Counted from the stretch's first letter, positions 17,558 to 26,751 are shown. The stretch is 64,000 bases of DNA from Pantoea sp. Cy-639 (GCF_011752525.1 NZ_VWXI01000019.1:53216-117215); one strand, 5' to 3'. Program-made: numbers and translations. Notes: generated from the sequence alone by a model not told the origin.

Positions 17558-18811
17558 ATGTTCAGCCGTGATTTGACCATTGCCAAGTACGACGCCGAGC
17601 TCTTCGAAGCCATGCAGCAAGAAGCCCTGCGCCAGGAAGAGCATATCGAGCTGATCGCTTCGGAAAACTACACCAGCCCAGCTGTCATGGAAGCCCAGGG
17701 TTCGGTTCTGACCAACAAGTACGCCGAAGGCTACCCAGGCAAGCGCTACTACGGTGGTTGCGAGTACGTCGACATCGTCGAGCAGCTGGCCATCGACCGC
17801 GCCAAGCAGCTGTTCGGCGCCGACTACGCCAACGTCCAGCCGCACGCCGGCTCCCAGGCCAACGCCGCCGTCTACCTGGCCCTGCTGTCGGCCGGTGACA
17901 CCATCCTCGGCATGAGCCTGGCCCACGGCGGTCACTTGACCCACGGCGCGGCCGTCAGCTCCTCGGGCAAGCTGTACAACGCCATCCAGTACGGCATCGA
18001 CGCCAACGGCCTGATCGACTACGACGAAGTCGAGGCACTGGCCCTGGAGCACAAGCCGAAGATGATCGTCGCCGGCTTCTCCGCCTACTCGCAGGTGCTG
18101 GACTTCGCGCGCTTCCGCGCCATCGCCGACAAGGTCGGAGCCTACCTGTTCGTCGACATGGCCCACGTGGCTGGCCTGGTCGCCGCCGGCGTGTACCCGA
18201 ACCCGGTGCCGTTCGCCGACGTGGTCACCACCACCACCCACAAGACCCTGCGCGGTCCACGTGGCGGCCTGATCCTGGCCCGTGCCAACGCCGACATCGA
18301 GAAGAAGCTCAACTCCGCCGTCTTCCCGGGCGCCCAGGGTGGCCCGCTGGAGCACGTCATCGCCGCCAAGGCGATCTGCTTCAAGGAAGCGCTGCAGCCT
18401 GAGTTCAAGGCCTATCAGCAGCAAGTGGTGAAAAACGCCCAGGCCATGGCCGAAGTGTTCATCGCCCGTGGTTTCGACGTCGTTTCCGGCGGTACCCAGA
18501 ACCACCTGTTCCTGCTGTCGCTGATCAAGCAGGACATCTCCGGCAAGGACGCTGACGCCGCCCTGGGCAAAGCCTTCATCACCGTCAACAAGAACTCGGT
18601 CCCCAACGACCCACGCTCGCCGTTCGTCACCTCGGGCCTGCGCTTCGGTACCCCAGCCGTGACCACCCGTGGCTTCAAGGAAACCGAGTGCCGCGAGCTG
18701 GCTGGCTGGATCTGCGACATCCTGGCCGACCTGAACAACGAAGCGGTGATCGACGCCGTGCGTGAGAAGGTCAAGGCCATCTGCAAGAAGCTGCCGGTGT
18801 ACGGCAACTGA
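17558..18811 (+). CDS. glyA: Serine hydroxymethyltransferase
   Basis: This 417-residue PLP enzyme interconverts serine plus tetrahydrofolate with glycine plus 5,10-methylene-tetrahydrofolate, the main one-carbon source. The PLP lysine is Lys229 in TTTTHKTLRGPRGG, the same number as in E. coli. Other landmarks are EHIELIASENYTS near residue 25 and the GG-rich YYGGCEYVD. The start at 17558 (MFSRDLTIAKYD) matches family starts. It lies 194 bp after morA; a TTAGAAT around 17515-17521 looks like a -10 element, so it has its own promoter. A strong terminator follows. Confidence 0.97.
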   Translation: MFSRDLTIAKYDAELFEAMQQEALRQEEHIELIASENYTSPAVMEAQGSVLTNKYAEGYPGKRYYGGCEYVDIVEQLAIDRAKQLFGADYANVQPHAGSQANAAVYLALLSAGDTILGMSLAHGGHLTHGAAVSSSGKLYNAIQYGIDANGLIDYDEVEALALEHKPKMIVAGFSAYSQVLDFARFRAIADKVGAYLFVDMAHVAGLVAAGVYPNPVPFADVVTTTTHKTLRGPRGGLILARANADIEKKLNSAVFPGAQGGPLEHVIAAKAICFKEALQPEFKAYQQQVVKNAQAMAEVFIARGFDVVSGGTQNHLFLLSLIKQDISGKDADAALGKAFITVNKNSVPNDPRSPFVTSGLRFGTPAVTTRGFKETECRELAGWICDILADLNNEAVIDAVREKVKAICKKLPVYGN

Positions 18812-18830
18812 TCGGCAGACGCCTGATGTG

Positions 18831-18860
18831 AAAAAGCCCGGCCATGTGCCGGGCTTTTTT
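18831..18860 (+). terminator. Bidirectional terminator after glyA
   Basis: AAAAAGCCCGGC and GCCGGGCTTTTTT, with a 6-nt loop, form a textbook terminator 19 bp after the glyA stop. It also faces the end of the convergent CobW gene. Confidence 0.95.
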
Positions 18861-18919
18861 GTGGCTGTCTTGCTCGACATCGTGAAGCCGACGCAATCGT
18901 CGTAGGAGCCAGTCGCGGA

Positions 18920-19897
18920 TCAGGACTGGGTCAACGCCTCGAACCCCGCCCGGATCTTCTCCTCCGGCAGTTCATCGGCAATGAACACCATCACGCTTTC
19001 CCGCTCCTCGCTTTCCAGCCATTCGCTGTCCCAGTCAAAGCCATACAGCTTGAGCACGCCCTGGAACACCAGCCGGCGGTCTTCACCGGCGATGTTCAGC
19101 ACGCCTTTGTAGCGCAGCAACTGCTTGCCATGGGTTTCAAGCAGCTCGTTCATGAAGTCGCTGAGGCGATCGATATCCAGCGGCATCTCGGTACGCAGTA
19201 CCAGAGTGCGGATACGATCGGCCGTGGTGGACTTGAGCACAGGGCGCAGCGTGGGTTTGACGCTGAGCCCCAGGTCCGGGTTGAGATTGAAGCCGCGCAC
19301 ATCGAGCAGTTCGGCCAGGTCGATGCAGCCATGCTCGACCACACGGATCGCCGCCCGACCGTTGATGCGGGCCAGACGCTCGCGCAAGGCATCGATGGCA
19401 TCTGGCTCGGCCAGGTCGGTCTTGCTCAACAGCAGGCGGTCGGCGAAGCCAACCTGGGCCTGGGCGATGGCTTGCGTGAGATGCAGGTCGGCGTGCACGG
19501 CATCGACCAGGGTGATGATGCCGTCGAGGATATAGCGCTCACGCAGCTCTTCGTCGATGAAGAAGGTCTGCGCCACTGGCGCCGGATCGGCCAGGCCGGT
19601 GCATTCGATCACCAGGCGGTCGAAGACGATCTCGCCGGCGTCCAGGCGCTCGAGCAACAGGTACAGGGCGCGAGTCAGGTCGCCGTGGATGGAGCAACAC
19701 ACGCAGCCATTGGCCAGGGTCATGACCTGCACCGGCTCGTCGCCGAGCAGTTGGCTGTCGATACCGGCCTCGCTGAACTCGTTTTCGATCACGGCGATCT
19801 TCAGCCCGTGCTCGGCCTTGAGCATGTACTTGAGCAGGGTGGTCTTGCCGGCGCCGAGGAAGCCGGTGAGGACGGTGACGGGAATAGGCGTCTGCAC
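18920..19897 (-). CDS. CobW/YjiA family zinc-binding GTPase
   Basis: This G3E-family GTPase has about 325 residues. It has a P-loop GFLGAGKTT near the N-terminus, the metal-binding NGCVCCS (CxCC), an ECTGLADPAP switch region, an SKTDL nucleotide-specificity motif and a C-terminal CobW_C domain (VLRTEMPLDIDRLSDFMNEL onward). Such proteins are GTP-driven metal chaperones. The start is uncertain: a GTG at 19897 has AGGAG 9 nt upstream, while an ATG at 19906 abuts that AGGAG and an ATG at 19924 has none. It lies downstream of a ybdD-like gene and the pyruvate transporter gene, the same trio as E. coli yjiA-yjiX-btsT. Confidence 0.9.
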   Translation of the reverse strand: MQTPIPVTVLTGFLGAGKTTLLKYMLKAEHGLKIAVIENEFSEAGIDSQLLGDEPVQVMTLANGCVCCSIHGDLTRALYLLLERLDAGEIVFDRLVIECTGLADPAPVAQTFFIDEELRERYILDGIITLVDAVHADLHLTQAIAQAQVGFADRLLLSKTDLAEPDAIDALRERLARINGRAAIRVVEHGCIDLAELLDVRGFNLNPDLGLSVKPTLRPVLKSTTADRIRTLVLRTEMPLDIDRLSDFMNELLETHGKQLLRYKGVLNIAGEDRRLVFQGVLKLYGFDWDSEWLESEERESVMVFIADELPEEKIRAGFEALTQS

Positions 19898-19947
19898 GCA
19901 GAACATCTCCTGTGCAGTGGACATTTGGAAGGTGGGCGCGAGCGCCC

Positions 19948-20050
19948 TGCAGGAGCGGTTTTGTGTCGCGACAGGGCCGCACAGCGGCCCCGGCGATATC
20001 TGCTGCCAAGCCAAGAACCTGCGGCCCTGTCGCGACACAAGGCCGCGTCT
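19948..20050. repeat. Paired REP-like elements
   Basis: CAGGAGCGGTTTTGTGTCGC and its inverse, GGCCCTGTCGCGACACAAGG, flank a spacer with an internal GGGCCGCACAGCGGCCC hairpin. The pair lies between the CobW and YbdD genes and may separate their expression. Confidence 0.8.
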
Positions 20051-20076
20051 ACTACAGAGGCCGCGCTAGCCCAGGT

Positions 20077-20274
20077 TCAGCAGCACTTGGGCCCGGACTT
20101 GCCGCCGTAACGCGCCTCCTGACGTTCGCGGAAGAACGCCTCGTACGTCATCACCGGCTTGTCCGGGTGCTTGTTACGCATGTGCTCGACATAGTTGTCG
20201 TAGTCGGGCATGCCGACCATCAGGCGGGCTGCCTGCCCCAGGTACTTACCCAGTCGACCCAGGTCGTTGAACAT
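20077..20274 (-). CDS. YbdD/YjiX family small protein
   Basis: This 65-residue protein begins MFNDLGRLGKYLGQAARLMVGMPDY and ends in a GPKCC-type double cysteine. It matches the YbdD/YjiX family (sometimes called KCU-star), encoded beside CstA or BtsT transporters. Deletion studies in enterics suggest members support pyruvate transport, but the mechanism is not settled. The start lies 13 bp after the cstA stop, so the two are co-transcribed. Confidence 0.92.
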   Translation of the reverse strand: MFNDLGRLGKYLGQAARLMVGMPDYDNYVEHMRNKHPDKPVMTYEAFFRERQEARYGGKSGPKCC

Positions 20275-20287
20275 CGCGGCATTCCTC

Positions 20288-22354
20288 TCAAGCGTCAGGC
20301 AGGGCCTGGAACGGGGTTTCCTTGTCGCTGCGCTCCTTGCGACCGAAGGCGGCGATGCCGACCTTGAGGGCGAAGAACAGCACGCTGAACACCACCACCA
20401 GGAACAGCACGGTCAGCCCGGCGTTGGTGTAGGCATTGAAGATCACATGCTGCATCTGGCCGATGTCCTTGGCAGGCGCGAGCACCTGGCCGGCGTCCAG
20501 CGCGGTGCTGTACTTCTTGGCCAGGGCCAGGAAGCCCACCGCCGGGTTCGGATCGAACAACTTGATCAGGCCCGCTGCGGTGGTGCAGATCAGCAGCCAC
20601 ACGGCCGGCAGCAGGGTGACCCAGATATAGCGCTCGCGCTTCATCTTGATCAGCACCACGGTGCCCAGCATCAGCGCGATACCCGCCAGCATCTGGTTGG
20701 AGATGCCGAACAGCGGCCACAAGGTGTTGATCCCGCCCAACGGGTCGATCACACCCTGGTACAGCAAGTAGCCCCACAGGGCTACGCAACCGGCGGTGCC
20801 AAGCAGGTTGGCGCCCCACGAGTCGGTGCGGCGCAGGGCCGGAACGAAGCTGCCCAGCAAGTCCTGCAGCATGAAGCGGCCGGCACGGGTACCGGCGTCC
20901 ACCGCGGTAAGGATGAACAGTGCCTCGAACAGAATGGCGAAGTGGTACCAGAACGCCATGGTGTTCTCACCGGGCAGTACCTGATGAAGGATCTGCGCGA
21001 TCCCGACCGCCAGGGTCGGCGCGCCACCGGCGCGGGCAAGGATGGTGTGCTCACCGATATCCCGGGCCGTGGCCTCGAGCTGCTCGGGAGTGATCATGAA
21101 GCCCCAACTGCTGACGGTCTGCGCCACCGACGCAACGTCGGCGCCGACCACCGCGGCCGGACTGTTCATGGCGAAGTACACACCCGGCTCGATCACCGAG
21201 GCGGCGACCATCGCCATGATGGCGACGAACGACTCCATGAGCATGCCGCCGTAGCCGATGTAGCGGGCGTTGGCCTCGTTGTCCAGCAGCTTGGGCGTGG
21301 TCCCCGAGGAGATCAGCGCATGGAAGCCGGACACCGCACCGCAGGCGATGGTGATGAACAGGAACGGGAACAGGGTGCCCTTCCATACCGGGCCGGTACC
21401 GTCGGTGAACTGGGTCAGCGCCGGCATCTTCAGTTCTGGCGCAATGATCAGGATGCCGATGGCCAGGCCGACGATGGTGCCGATCTTGAGGAAGGTCGAC
21501 AGGTAGTCGCGTGGCGCCAGCACCAGCCACACCGGCAGCACTGCGGCGACGAAGCCGTAGCCGACCAGCATCCAGGTGATCTGCACGCCGGTGAAGGTGA
21601 ACGCCGGCCCCCACACCGGATCCGCGGCGATCTGGCCCCCCAGCCAGATCGACGCCAGCAGCAGCACCACGCCGATGATCGAGATCTCACCGATGCGGCC
21701 CGGGCGGATGTAGCGCATGTAGATGCCCATGAACATCGCGATCGGGATGGTCGCCATCACCGTGAACATGCCCCATGGGCTCTCGGCCAGGGCCTTGACC
21801 ACGATCAGCGCCAGCACCGCGAGGATGATGATCATGATCAGGAAGCAGCCGAACAGGGCAATGGTACCCGGGATGCGGCCCATCTCCTCGCGCACCATGT
21901 CGCCCAGCGAACGACCGTTGCGCCGGGTGGAGAGGAACAGGACCATGAAGTCCTGCACCGCGCCCGCCAGCACCACGCCGGCGATCAGCCACAAGGTGCC
22001 GGGCAGGTAGCCCATCTGCGCGGCGAGTACCGGGCCCACGAGCGGACCGGCGCCAGCAATGGCTGCGAAATGGTGACCGAAGAGGATGTGCTTGTTGGTC
22101 GGGACGTAGTCCAGGCCATCGTTGTTGAGTACCGCGGGCGTGGCCCGGCGGGGGTCGAGCTGCATCACCTTGGTGGCGATGAACAGGCTGTAGTAGCGGT
22201 AGGCGACCAGATAGATGGCCACGGCCGCGACGACGATCCACAAGGCGTTGATGGCCTCACCGCGACGCAGGGCGACCACACCCAGCGCGCAGGCCCCTAT
22301 GACTGCCAGCGCCAGCCACGGAATGTGGCGTAGCAGGCTATTATTGTTGTTCAT
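20288..22354 (-). CDS. cstA: CstA/BtsT family pyruvate transporter
   Basis: This 688-residue inner-membrane carrier has about 16-18 hydrophobic segments. Signature CstA features are HFAAIAGAGPLVGPVLAAQ near residue 95, FLSTRRNGRSLGDMVREEMG, VSGFHALISSGTTPKLLDNE and ILTAVDAGTRAGRFMLQD. Members carry peptides or pyruvate; the PA4606 position and the linked YbdD and CobW genes point to pyruvate uptake. E. coli BtsT is a proton symporter under a two-component system; no sensor gene is adjacent here. Upstream is a 165-bp region shared divergently with mapZ. The symbol follows pseudomonad usage; btsT would be equally fair. Confidence 0.9.
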   Translation of the reverse strand: MNNNNSLLRHIPWLALAVIGACALGVVALRRGEAINALWIVVAAVAIYLVAYRYYSLFIATKVMQLDPRRATPAVLNNDGLDYVPTNKHILFGHHFAAIAGAGPLVGPVLAAQMGYLPGTLWLIAGVVLAGAVQDFMVLFLSTRRNGRSLGDMVREEMGRIPGTIALFGCFLIMIIILAVLALIVVKALAESPWGMFTVMATIPIAMFMGIYMRYIRPGRIGEISIIGVVLLLASIWLGGQIAADPVWGPAFTFTGVQITWMLVGYGFVAAVLPVWLVLAPRDYLSTFLKIGTIVGLAIGILIIAPELKMPALTQFTDGTGPVWKGTLFPFLFITIACGAVSGFHALISSGTTPKLLDNEANARYIGYGGMLMESFVAIMAMVAASVIEPGVYFAMNSPAAVVGADVASVAQTVSSWGFMITPEQLEATARDIGEHTILARAGGAPTLAVGIAQILHQVLPGENTMAFWYHFAILFEALFILTAVDAGTRAGRFMLQDLLGSFVPALRRTDSWGANLLGTAGCVALWGYLLYQGVIDPLGGINTLWPLFGISNQMLAGIALMLGTVVLIKMKRERYIWVTLLPAVWLLICTTAAGLIKLFDPNPAVGFLALAKKYSTALDAGQVLAPAKDIGQMQHVIFNAYTNAGLTVLFLVVVFSVLFFALKVGIAAFGRKERSDKETPFQALPDA

Positions 22355-22519
22355 GGTTTACTTCCAGCTGGTGGATTGGAAAAGACCGCCCATCGAGTCT
22401 AGGGCGAGTCATCGCGCATTGCCATACCTGCTTTGTCCTAGAGCCTCTGCGGCCCGATTGCGGTACCTGATGCATATACCAAACTAACTATAGTCAGGAT
22501 GTCACCCGGAGAACCCGCC

Positions 22520-22888
22520 ATGAGCGACCACGACGAACGCCGCCGCTTCCAGCGCATCGCCTTCGATGCCCCTACCGAGCTCCGTCAGGGCCAACGGCAC
22601 TGGCCGGTCAAACTGCTCGATCTCTCGCTCAAGGGACTGCTGATCGAACGCCCAATACCCTGGGATGCCGACCTGAGCCAGAATTTCGAAGCCGTCATCT
22701 GCCTCAACGACAAAGTCACCCAGGTGCGCATGCAAGTCGAACTGCGCCACGAAGAACCTGCCCGGCTAGGGTTCATCTGCCTCTATATAGATGTCGACTC
22801 GATGACCCATCTGCACCGTCTGGTGGAGTTGAACGTGGGCGACAGCACCGAAATGATGCGCGAGCTGTGCGAACTCATCGAAGATTAA
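22520..22888 (+). CDS. mapZ: PilZ-domain c-di-GMP adaptor MapZ
   Basis: This 122-residue single PilZ domain resembles P. aeruginosa PA4608 (MapZ). The N-terminal c-di-GMP motif RRRFQR (residues 7-12, RxxxR type) and the later DLSLKG (DxSxxG) are both present, so ligand binding should be intact. The C-terminus has the VELN-GD-E helix seen in PA4608. In P. aeruginosa, c-di-GMP-bound MapZ inhibits the chemotaxis methyltransferase CheR1. The start at 22520 has GGAG 8 nt upstream; the ATG at 22499 does not. It is divergent from the pyruvate transporter gene and ends at a hairpin at 22908. Confidence 0.9.
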   Translation: MSDHDERRRFQRIAFDAPTELRQGQRHWPVKLLDLSLKGLLIERPIPWDADLSQNFEAVICLNDKVTQVRMQVELRHEEPARLGFICLYIDVDSMTHLHRLVELNVGDSTEMMRELCELIED

Positions 22889-22907
22889 AAACTCTTAGCT
22901 TGCTACC

Positions 22908-22949
22908 TGTCTGGCCGTGAGCGCTTCCTGTCCGGCCAGACAGCTTTTC
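22908..22949 (+). terminator. Rho-independent terminator of mapZ
   Basis: A perfect 10-bp stem, CTGTCTGGCC / GGCCAGACAG, is followed by CTTTTCC. It lies 20 bp after the stop. Confidence 0.8.
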
Positions 22950-23070
22950 CCGCCTTTTCCCTTCGCTTGCACGCCCCCCCTCTAGCACCCTCTCTCGCTC
23001 GTTGGAACACAACGTGCATACAGGTTTTCAGCCCTCTTGGCGCAAGTCCAACGGGGTCAGGATCAAAACT

Positions 23071-23080
23071 TTGTATACAA
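23071..23080. promoter_or_regulatory. TTGTATACAA palindrome before the NCS2 permease gene
   Basis: This perfect 10-bp palindrome lies 69 bp upstream of the ATG at 23149, next to a plausible promoter. Short palindromes with a TGTATACA core are typical GntR-family sites; the regulator is not in the window. Confidence 0.5.
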
Positions 23081-23148
23081 TACTTGTGGCAATTCTTTGT
23101 GAGACTTGTCTACAGTAGCGCCACAACAATAAACAGAGAGCCTGCTCC

Positions 23149-24666
23149 ATGACCACGTCCCCCAGCACGTCTCCCGCCCCGCGCCCCGAGGACGAGAACC
23201 TCGGCCTCGGCGCCAATCTGGCCTACGGGCTGCAGCATGTCCTGACCATGTATGGAGGGATCGTTGCCGTACCCCTGATCCTCGGTCAGGCCGCCGGCCT
23301 GGCACCGGCGGAGATTGGTCTGCTGATCGCCGCCTCATTGTTCGCCGGCGGCCTGGCGACCCTGCTGCAGACTCTCGGCCTGCCGTTCTTCGGCTGCCAG
23401 CTGCCCCTGGTGCAGGGCGTGTCGTTCGCCGGCGTGGCGACCATGGGCGCGATCATCAGCAGCGAAGGCGGTGGCGGCCTGCAAGGGGTACTGGGTGCAG
23501 TCATGGCGGCATCGCTGATCGGTTTCCTGATCACCCCGGTGTTCTCGCGCATCACCAAGTTCTTTCCGCCGCTGGTAACCGGTATCGTCATCACCACCAT
23601 CGGCCTGACCCTGATGCCGGTCGCCGCGCGCTGGGTGATGGGGGGCAACAGCGCCTCGCCAGAGTTCGGCAGCGTGGCCAACATTGGTCTGGCAGGGCTG
23701 ACCTTCGCCATCGTCCTGCTGCTGAGCAAGCTCGGCAACGCCACCATCTCGCGCCTGTCGATCCTCCTGGCGATGGTGGTCGGCACCCTGATCGCCTGGT
23801 CGCTGGGCATGGCCGACTTCAGCAAGGTCACCGAAGGCCCGATGTTCGCCTTCCCCACGCCGTTCCACTTCGGCATGCCGACCTTCCACATCGCCGCGAT
23901 CCTGTCGATGCTCATCGTGATCATGGTGACCCTGGTCGAAACCTCGGCGGACATTCTCGCGGTCGGTGAGATCATCGACACCAAGGTCGACTCCAAGCGC
24001 CTAGGCAATGGCCTGCGCGCGGACATGGCCTCGAGCATCCTGGCACCGATCTTTGGCTCGTTCACCCAGAGCGCCTTCGCCCAAAACGTCGGCCTGGTCG
24101 CCGTGACCGGGGTCAAGAGCCGCTACGTGGTGGCGACCGGAGGCGTGATCCTGGTCGTGCTCGGCCTGCTGCCGGTCATGGGCCGGGTCATCGCCGCGGT
24201 GCCCACTCCGGTACTCGGTGGCGCGGGCATCGTGCTGTTCGGCACCGTGGCCGCCAGCGGTATCCGTACCCTGTCCAAGGTCAGCTACAAGAACAACGTC
24301 AACTTGATCATCGTCGCCGCCTCGCTGGGCTTCGGCATGATCCCGATCGCGGCGCCGACCTTCTACCACAACTTCCCGAGCTGGTTCGAAACCATCTTCC
24401 ACTCCGGTATCAGCTCGGCGGCGATCATGGCCATCTTGCTGAACCTGATCTTCAACCACTTCACCACCGGCAACTCGGAAAACCAGTCGGTGTTCGCCGC
24501 CGCCTACGAGCGCACCATCCAGTACTCCGACATCTCGGCCCTGCGCGATGGCGACTACTTCAAGGATGGCAAGCTGTACGACGCCGAGGGCAACGAGGTG
24601 CCAATGCTGGAACTGGACGAGCATGGCAATGAAACGGTCAGGCGCACGGCGGTTGCCGAACATTGA
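23149..24666 (+). CDS. NCS2 family purine (xanthine/uric acid-type) permease
   Basis: This 505-residue proton-coupled nucleobase transporter has about 14 membrane segments. The NCS2 signature region is QNVGLVAVTGVKSRYV (about residues 313-328), preceded by VETSADILAVGEI, which contains the acidic residue important for purine binding in relatives. The N-terminal LGLGANLAYGLQHVLTMYGGIVAVPLI is typical of the xanthine/urate group rather than the uracil carriers. A C-terminal hydrophilic tail of about 55 residues is longer than usual. The specificity assignment is by resemblance. It has its own promoter and a terminator after it. Confidence 0.85.
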   Translation: MTTSPSTSPAPRPEDENLGLGANLAYGLQHVLTMYGGIVAVPLILGQAAGLAPAEIGLLIAASLFAGGLATLLQTLGLPFFGCQLPLVQGVSFAGVATMGAIISSEGGGGLQGVLGAVMAASLIGFLITPVFSRITKFFPPLVTGIVITTIGLTLMPVAARWVMGGNSASPEFGSVANIGLAGLTFAIVLLLSKLGNATISRLSILLAMVVGTLIAWSLGMADFSKVTEGPMFAFPTPFHFGMPTFHIAAILSMLIVIMVTLVETSADILAVGEIIDTKVDSKRLGNGLRADMASSILAPIFGSFTQSAFAQNVGLVAVTGVKSRYVVATGGVILVVLGLLPVMGRVIAAVPTPVLGGAGIVLFGTVAASGIRTLSKVSYKNNVNLIIVAASLGFGMIPIAAPTFYHNFPSWFETIFHSGISSAAIMAILLNLIFNHFTTGNSENQSVFAAAYERTIQYSDISALRDGDYFKDGKLYDAEGNEVPMLELDEHGNETVRRTAVAEH

Positions 24667-24687
24667 CCGCTGATTGAGCGGTAAGGC

Positions 24688-24718
24688 GGGGGCCGGTGCG
24701 CATCATCGGCCCCTTTTT
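24688..24718 (+). terminator. Rho-independent terminator of the purine permease gene
   Basis: The stem GGGGCCG / CGGCCCC is followed by TTTTT, 22 bp after the stop codon. Confidence 0.85.
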
Positions 24719-24782
24719 CGTTTAGCTGCGCCAGTCATTTCGTGGGGCATTTCCGTTCCCGAAAAGCCCAGCGGCAAGGCGC

Positions 24783-26150
24783 TCACTCGAACAAGGCATC
24801 CAGCGCCTGCTCCAGACGGGTCACGGCGATCACCTGCAGCCCCGCCGGTGCCTCCTTGGGCGCGTTGCCCTTGGGCACGATGGCACGCTTGAAACCGTGC
24901 TTGGCCGCTTCCTTCAAACGCTCCTGCCCGCTCGGCACCGGGCGCACCTCGCCCGACAGGCCGATCTCGCCGAACACCAGCAAGCCGTGGGCCAGCGGGC
25001 GGTTGCGCAAGCTCGACATGACCGCGGCCAGCAAGGCTAGGTCGGAGGCCGTCTCGAGCACTTTCACCCCGCCGACCACGTTGAGGAACACATCCTGGTC
25101 GTGGGTGGGGATGCCGCCATGCCGGTGCAGCACCGCCAGCAGCATCGCCAGGCGGTTCTGGTCCAGGCCCAGGGTGACCCGCCGCGGATTGGCCAGGTGG
25201 CTGTCGTCGACCAGCGCCTGCACCTCCACCAACATCGGCCGGGTGCCCTCCCAGGTGGCCATGACCACACTGCCGGGAACCTCTTCCTGAGTGCGGTTGA
25301 GGAAGATCGCCGACGGGTTGGAGACCTCCTTCAGACCTCGGTCGGTCATGCCGAACACGCCCAGCTCGTTGACCGCGCCAAAGCGATTCTTCACCGCCCG
25401 CAACAGCCGCAGGCGACCATCTGACTCACCCTCGAAATACAACACGGTATCGACCATGTGCTCCAGCACCCTTGGGCCTGCCAGCGAGCCTTCCTTGGTG
25501 ACATGGCCGACCAGGAAGATCGCCGTACCGCTCTGCTTGGCGTAGCGCACCAGCAACGCGGTGCTCTCGCGCACCTGGGCCACGCCGCCAGGGGCCGATT
25601 GCAACTGCTCGGTGAAGATGGTCTGGATCGAGTCGATCACCATCACCCGCGGTTTTTCCTGCCGCGCGGTGGCGATGATGGTCTCGATGCAGGTTTCGGT
25701 CATGACCTTGAGCTGGTCCTGAGGCAGGCCCAGGCGTCGCGAGCGCATGGCCACCTGCTGCTGCGACTCCTCGCCGGTGACGTACAGCGCAGGCATATGC
25801 ACGGCGATATTGCACAGGGTCTGCAACAGGATGGTCGACTTGCCGATGCCAGGGTCGCCGCCGATCAATACCACCGAGCCATCCACCAGGCCGCCACCGA
25901 GCACGCGATCGAGTTCGGTGCTGCTGGTGGTGAACCGCGGTATCTCCTCGACGCTGACCTCGGCCAGGGTCTTGATCTGCGCCTGTTGCCCGGTCCAGCC
26001 GGTGCGACCGCTCGGAGCGGCGGCGCCACCGCTTTCGATCATGGTTTCGACCAGCGTGTTCCAGGCCCCGCATTCGCCGCACTGGCCGGCCCATTTGGGA
26101 AAGGTCGCGCCGCACTCGGTGCAGCCATACAAACGCTTGGCCTTGGCCAT
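24783..26150 (-). CDS. radA: DNA repair protein RadA
   Basis: This 455-residue RecA-like helicase promotes branch migration of recombination intermediates. The N-terminal zinc finger is Cys10-x2-Cys13...Cys24-x2-Cys27. The ATPase P-loop is GGDPGIGKST near residue 100, the RadA-specific KNRFG motif lies in RAVKNRFGAVNELGVF, and the C-terminal domain has the Lon-protease-like fold without catalytic residues (GGVKVLETASDLALLAAVMSS). The start at 26150 (MAKAKRLYGC) gives the normal length. It is divergent from mscL. Confidence 0.97.
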   Translation of the reverse strand: MAKAKRLYGCTECGATFPKWAGQCGECGAWNTLVETMIESGGAAAPSGRTGWTGQQAQIKTLAEVSVEEIPRFTTSSTELDRVLGGGLVDGSVVLIGGDPGIGKSTILLQTLCNIAVHMPALYVTGEESQQQVAMRSRRLGLPQDQLKVMTETCIETIIATARQEKPRVMVIDSIQTIFTEQLQSAPGGVAQVRESTALLVRYAKQSGTAIFLVGHVTKEGSLAGPRVLEHMVDTVLYFEGESDGRLRLLRAVKNRFGAVNELGVFGMTDRGLKEVSNPSAIFLNRTQEEVPGSVVMATWEGTRPMLVEVQALVDDSHLANPRRVTLGLDQNRLAMLLAVLHRHGGIPTHDQDVFLNVVGGVKVLETASDLALLAAVMSSLRNRPLAHGLLVFGEIGLSGEVRPVPSGQERLKEAAKHGFKRAIVPKGNAPKEAPAGLQVIAVTRLEQALDALFE

Positions 26151-26328
26151 GGGCTGGGTCTCCTGGAAAAAACCGCCATGATAGCCGAACACGGACGTGT
26201 CCCGGAGGCGTTGGAGAGCGACAAAACTATTCGCGCTAAGCGCAGTCATTAGCTGCGAACATCACGCATGAAGCGTTTTAGTGGCTTACACTGCGTCTAC
26301 CTCTCCATTCGTTACAAAGGAATACAGC

Positions 26329-26742
26329 ATGGGCATGCTCAGTGAATTCAAGGCCTTCGCGGTCAAGGGAAATGTCGTCGACATGGCGGTGGGTATCATC
26401 ATCGGCGCGGCCTTCGGCAAGATCGTCTCGTCGTTCGTCGGCGACGTGATCATGCCTCCCATCGGCCTGCTGATCGGCGGTGTCGACTTCAGTGACCTGG
26501 CCATCACGCTCAAGGCGGCCCAGGGCGATGTTCCCGCGGTGGTCATGGCCTATGGCAAGTTCATCCAGACCATCCTCGACTTCATCATCGTCGCCTTCGC
26601 CATCTTCATGGGCGTGAAGGTGATCAACCGCCTCAAGCGCGAAGAAGCCGTGGCACCGACCGCACCACCGGTACCGACCGCCGAAGAGACCCTGTTGACC
26701 GAGATCCGCGACCTGCTCAAGGCGCAGAATCGCCAGCCCTGA
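26329..26742 (+). CDS. mscL: Large-conductance mechanosensitive channel
   Basis: This 137-residue inner-membrane protein has an amphipathic N-terminal helix (FKAFAVKGNVVDMAVG), TM1 (IIIGAAFGKIVSSFVGDVIMPPIGLL), a short periplasmic loop, TM2 (FIQTILDFIIVAFAIFMGVKVIN) and a cytoplasmic C-terminal helix. It forms a homopentamer that opens on hypo-osmotic shock. The start at 26329 follows AAAGGAA. An inverted-repeat terminator shared with fpr follows. Confidence 0.97.
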   Translation: MGMLSEFKAFAVKGNVVDMAVGIIIGAAFGKIVSSFVGDVIMPPIGLLIGGVDFSDLAITLKAAQGDVPAVVMAYGKFIQTILDFIIVAFAIFMGVKVINRLKREEAVAPTAPPVPTAEETLLTEIRDLLKAQNRQP

Positions 26743-26751
26743 GGCCATCGT

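Noticed and set aside
19948..20050. Possible CRISPR-like repeats among the regularly occurring palindromes
   Set aside because: They are inverted REP pairs with one or two copies per site, without regularly spaced direct repeats.
20210..22333. 707-codon open frame opposite the pyruvate transporter gene
   Set aside because: The translation is His/Gln/Asp/Arg-rich with no motif; the opposite strand encodes a complete membrane carrier.
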